Assembly (NCBI RefSeq): GCF_029894335.1
Contig: NZ_JARXZC010000038.1
Coordinates: forward strand, 1-64,000
Length of the DNA: 64,000 nt
Reading direction: 5' to 3'
Source: Kitasatospora sp. MAP5-34
GTDB lineage: Bacteria; Actinomycetota; Actinomycetes; Streptomycetales; Streptomycetaceae
In this document: in pieces, positions 63,668 through 64,000 of the stretch
Numbering within the stretch: position 1 is the first letter of the stretch
How the letters are laid out: each line of letters opens with the position of its first letter
Notes under the pieces: model-generated
What the model saw: only the letters and a program-made list of their open reading frames with translations
The model's database searches: none
What the model was told of the DNA's origin: nothing
Made by a program: the position numbers and the translations under genes

Positions 63668-64000
63668 GTGGGGGAACTGGACGGCATGACCGCACTGGTG
63701 ACGGGCGGCTCGCGGGGGATCGGTCGCGCGGTCGCCCTGCGGCTCGCCGCCGAGGGGGCGCTGGTCGCGGTCCACTACGGCGGCAACGACGCGGCCGCTG
63801 CGGAGACCGTGGCGCTGATCGCCAAGGCCGGCGGCCGGGCACGCACCGGGGCGTTGACGTCGGCCTGGGCGGGGCGGAACTTCGGATCCACTCGTCCAGC
63901 AGGAGGGGTGGCGAAGGACGCTCCGACGCGGCCCGGCCCGCGCGGCAAGGCCGTCAGCGAAGCCGACCGCGCTGCGGGAGCAGGAGTCCCCGCGACCGCG
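63668..64000 (+). CDS. SDR N-terminal part, running off the window edge
   Basis: GTG at 63668 (ATG 63686 in frame) after GAGGGGAAA begins a short-chain dehydrogenase: MTALVTGGSRGIGRAVALRL (residues 7-26) and VAVHYGGNDAAAAETVALIA. After about residue 57 (GGRARTGALTSAWAGRNF) the sequence departs from the usual SDR pattern and becomes Arg/Ala/Pro-rich, though the frame stays open to the edge. It may be truncated or fused. The rest lies outside the window. Confidence 0.55.
   Translation, partial: MGELDGMTALVTGGSRGIGRAVALRLAAEGALVAVHYGGNDAAAAETVALIAKAGGRARTGALTSAWAGRNFGSTRPAGGVAKDAPTRPGPRGKAVSEADRAAGAGVPATA

Overview
The window is very GC-rich, with GC-biased third codon positions, frequent GTG starts and 4-base stop/start overlaps. 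It also carries families typical of streptomycetes: DUF5753/DUF397 regulator pairs, NsdA-like XRE/TPR regulators, DUF6879, ATP-grasp RiPP genes and P450/ferredoxin pairs. It most likely comes from a Streptomyces or Kitasatospora chromosome, in an accessory or arm-like region mosaic with gene fragments.

Layout. 0-3.6 kb is a mobile-element graveyard: the end of an IS3 element, an intact tnpB with an omega-RNA-like right end, fragments of a host gene and an IS5 transposase, a small DUF gene and a truncated PIMT-type methyltransferase. 3.7-10.3 kb is a tailoring block: two O-methyltransferases, P450 plus ferredoxin, MarR, a beta-rich protein and an FAD monooxygenase. 10.4-14.3 kb holds a patatin, TetR, a VOC protein, a small protein and a DUF397/XRE pair. 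14.4-21.2 kb holds small coupled ORFs and a radical-SAM cassette (radical SAM, nucleotidyltransferase-like, aldo/keto reductase, endonuclease/phosphatase-fold, isochorismatase), ending in a truncated flavoprotein. 21.2-25.8 kb has an MFS exporter, an asparagine-synthetase-like amidotransferase and a DHFR/RibD-like reductase. 25.9-32.4 kb has a small membrane protein, a methyltransferase and a tightly coupled operon (small TM protein, MoaA-like radical SAM, thymidylate-kinase-like protein, unknown protein, sulfatase-fold hydrolase, Nudix) next to an XRE/TPR regulator.

32.5-41.6 kb is a second tailoring block: TenA-like, alpha/beta hydrolase, P450, SDR, flavin reductase, SidA-like N-hydroxylase, a second FAD monooxygenase and SDR. 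With 3.7-10.3 and 21.2-25 kb it looks like one split small-molecule pathway. No PKS, NRPS or terpene synthase core is visible. 41.7-44.05 kb is a graspetide cluster: precursor, ATP-grasp ligase and PIMT-like methyltransferase. 44.6-48.7 kb has a DUF6879/XRE group, a VapBC pair and several collapsed genes.

48.7-55.2 kb has an epoxide-hydrolase-like protein and a UDP-glucose dehydrogenase/Nudix/AsnB operon divergent from an NsdA-like regulator. 55.4-64 kb has SDR/MarR, an esterase, MFS/LysR with clear operators, a HAD phosphatase, a collapsed DUF5753 regulator with intact DUF397 partner, a transposase scrap, a second esterase and an SDR running off the edge.

Most interesting are the PIMT-associated graspetide locus, the six-gene radical SAM/kinase/hydrolase/Nudix operon, the split tailoring cluster, and the direct evidence of decay: a MerR-MFS deletion fusion, an in-frame 63-bp duplication, paired palindromes and a duplicated terminator. 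All assignments come from reading the sequence; no database search was run.
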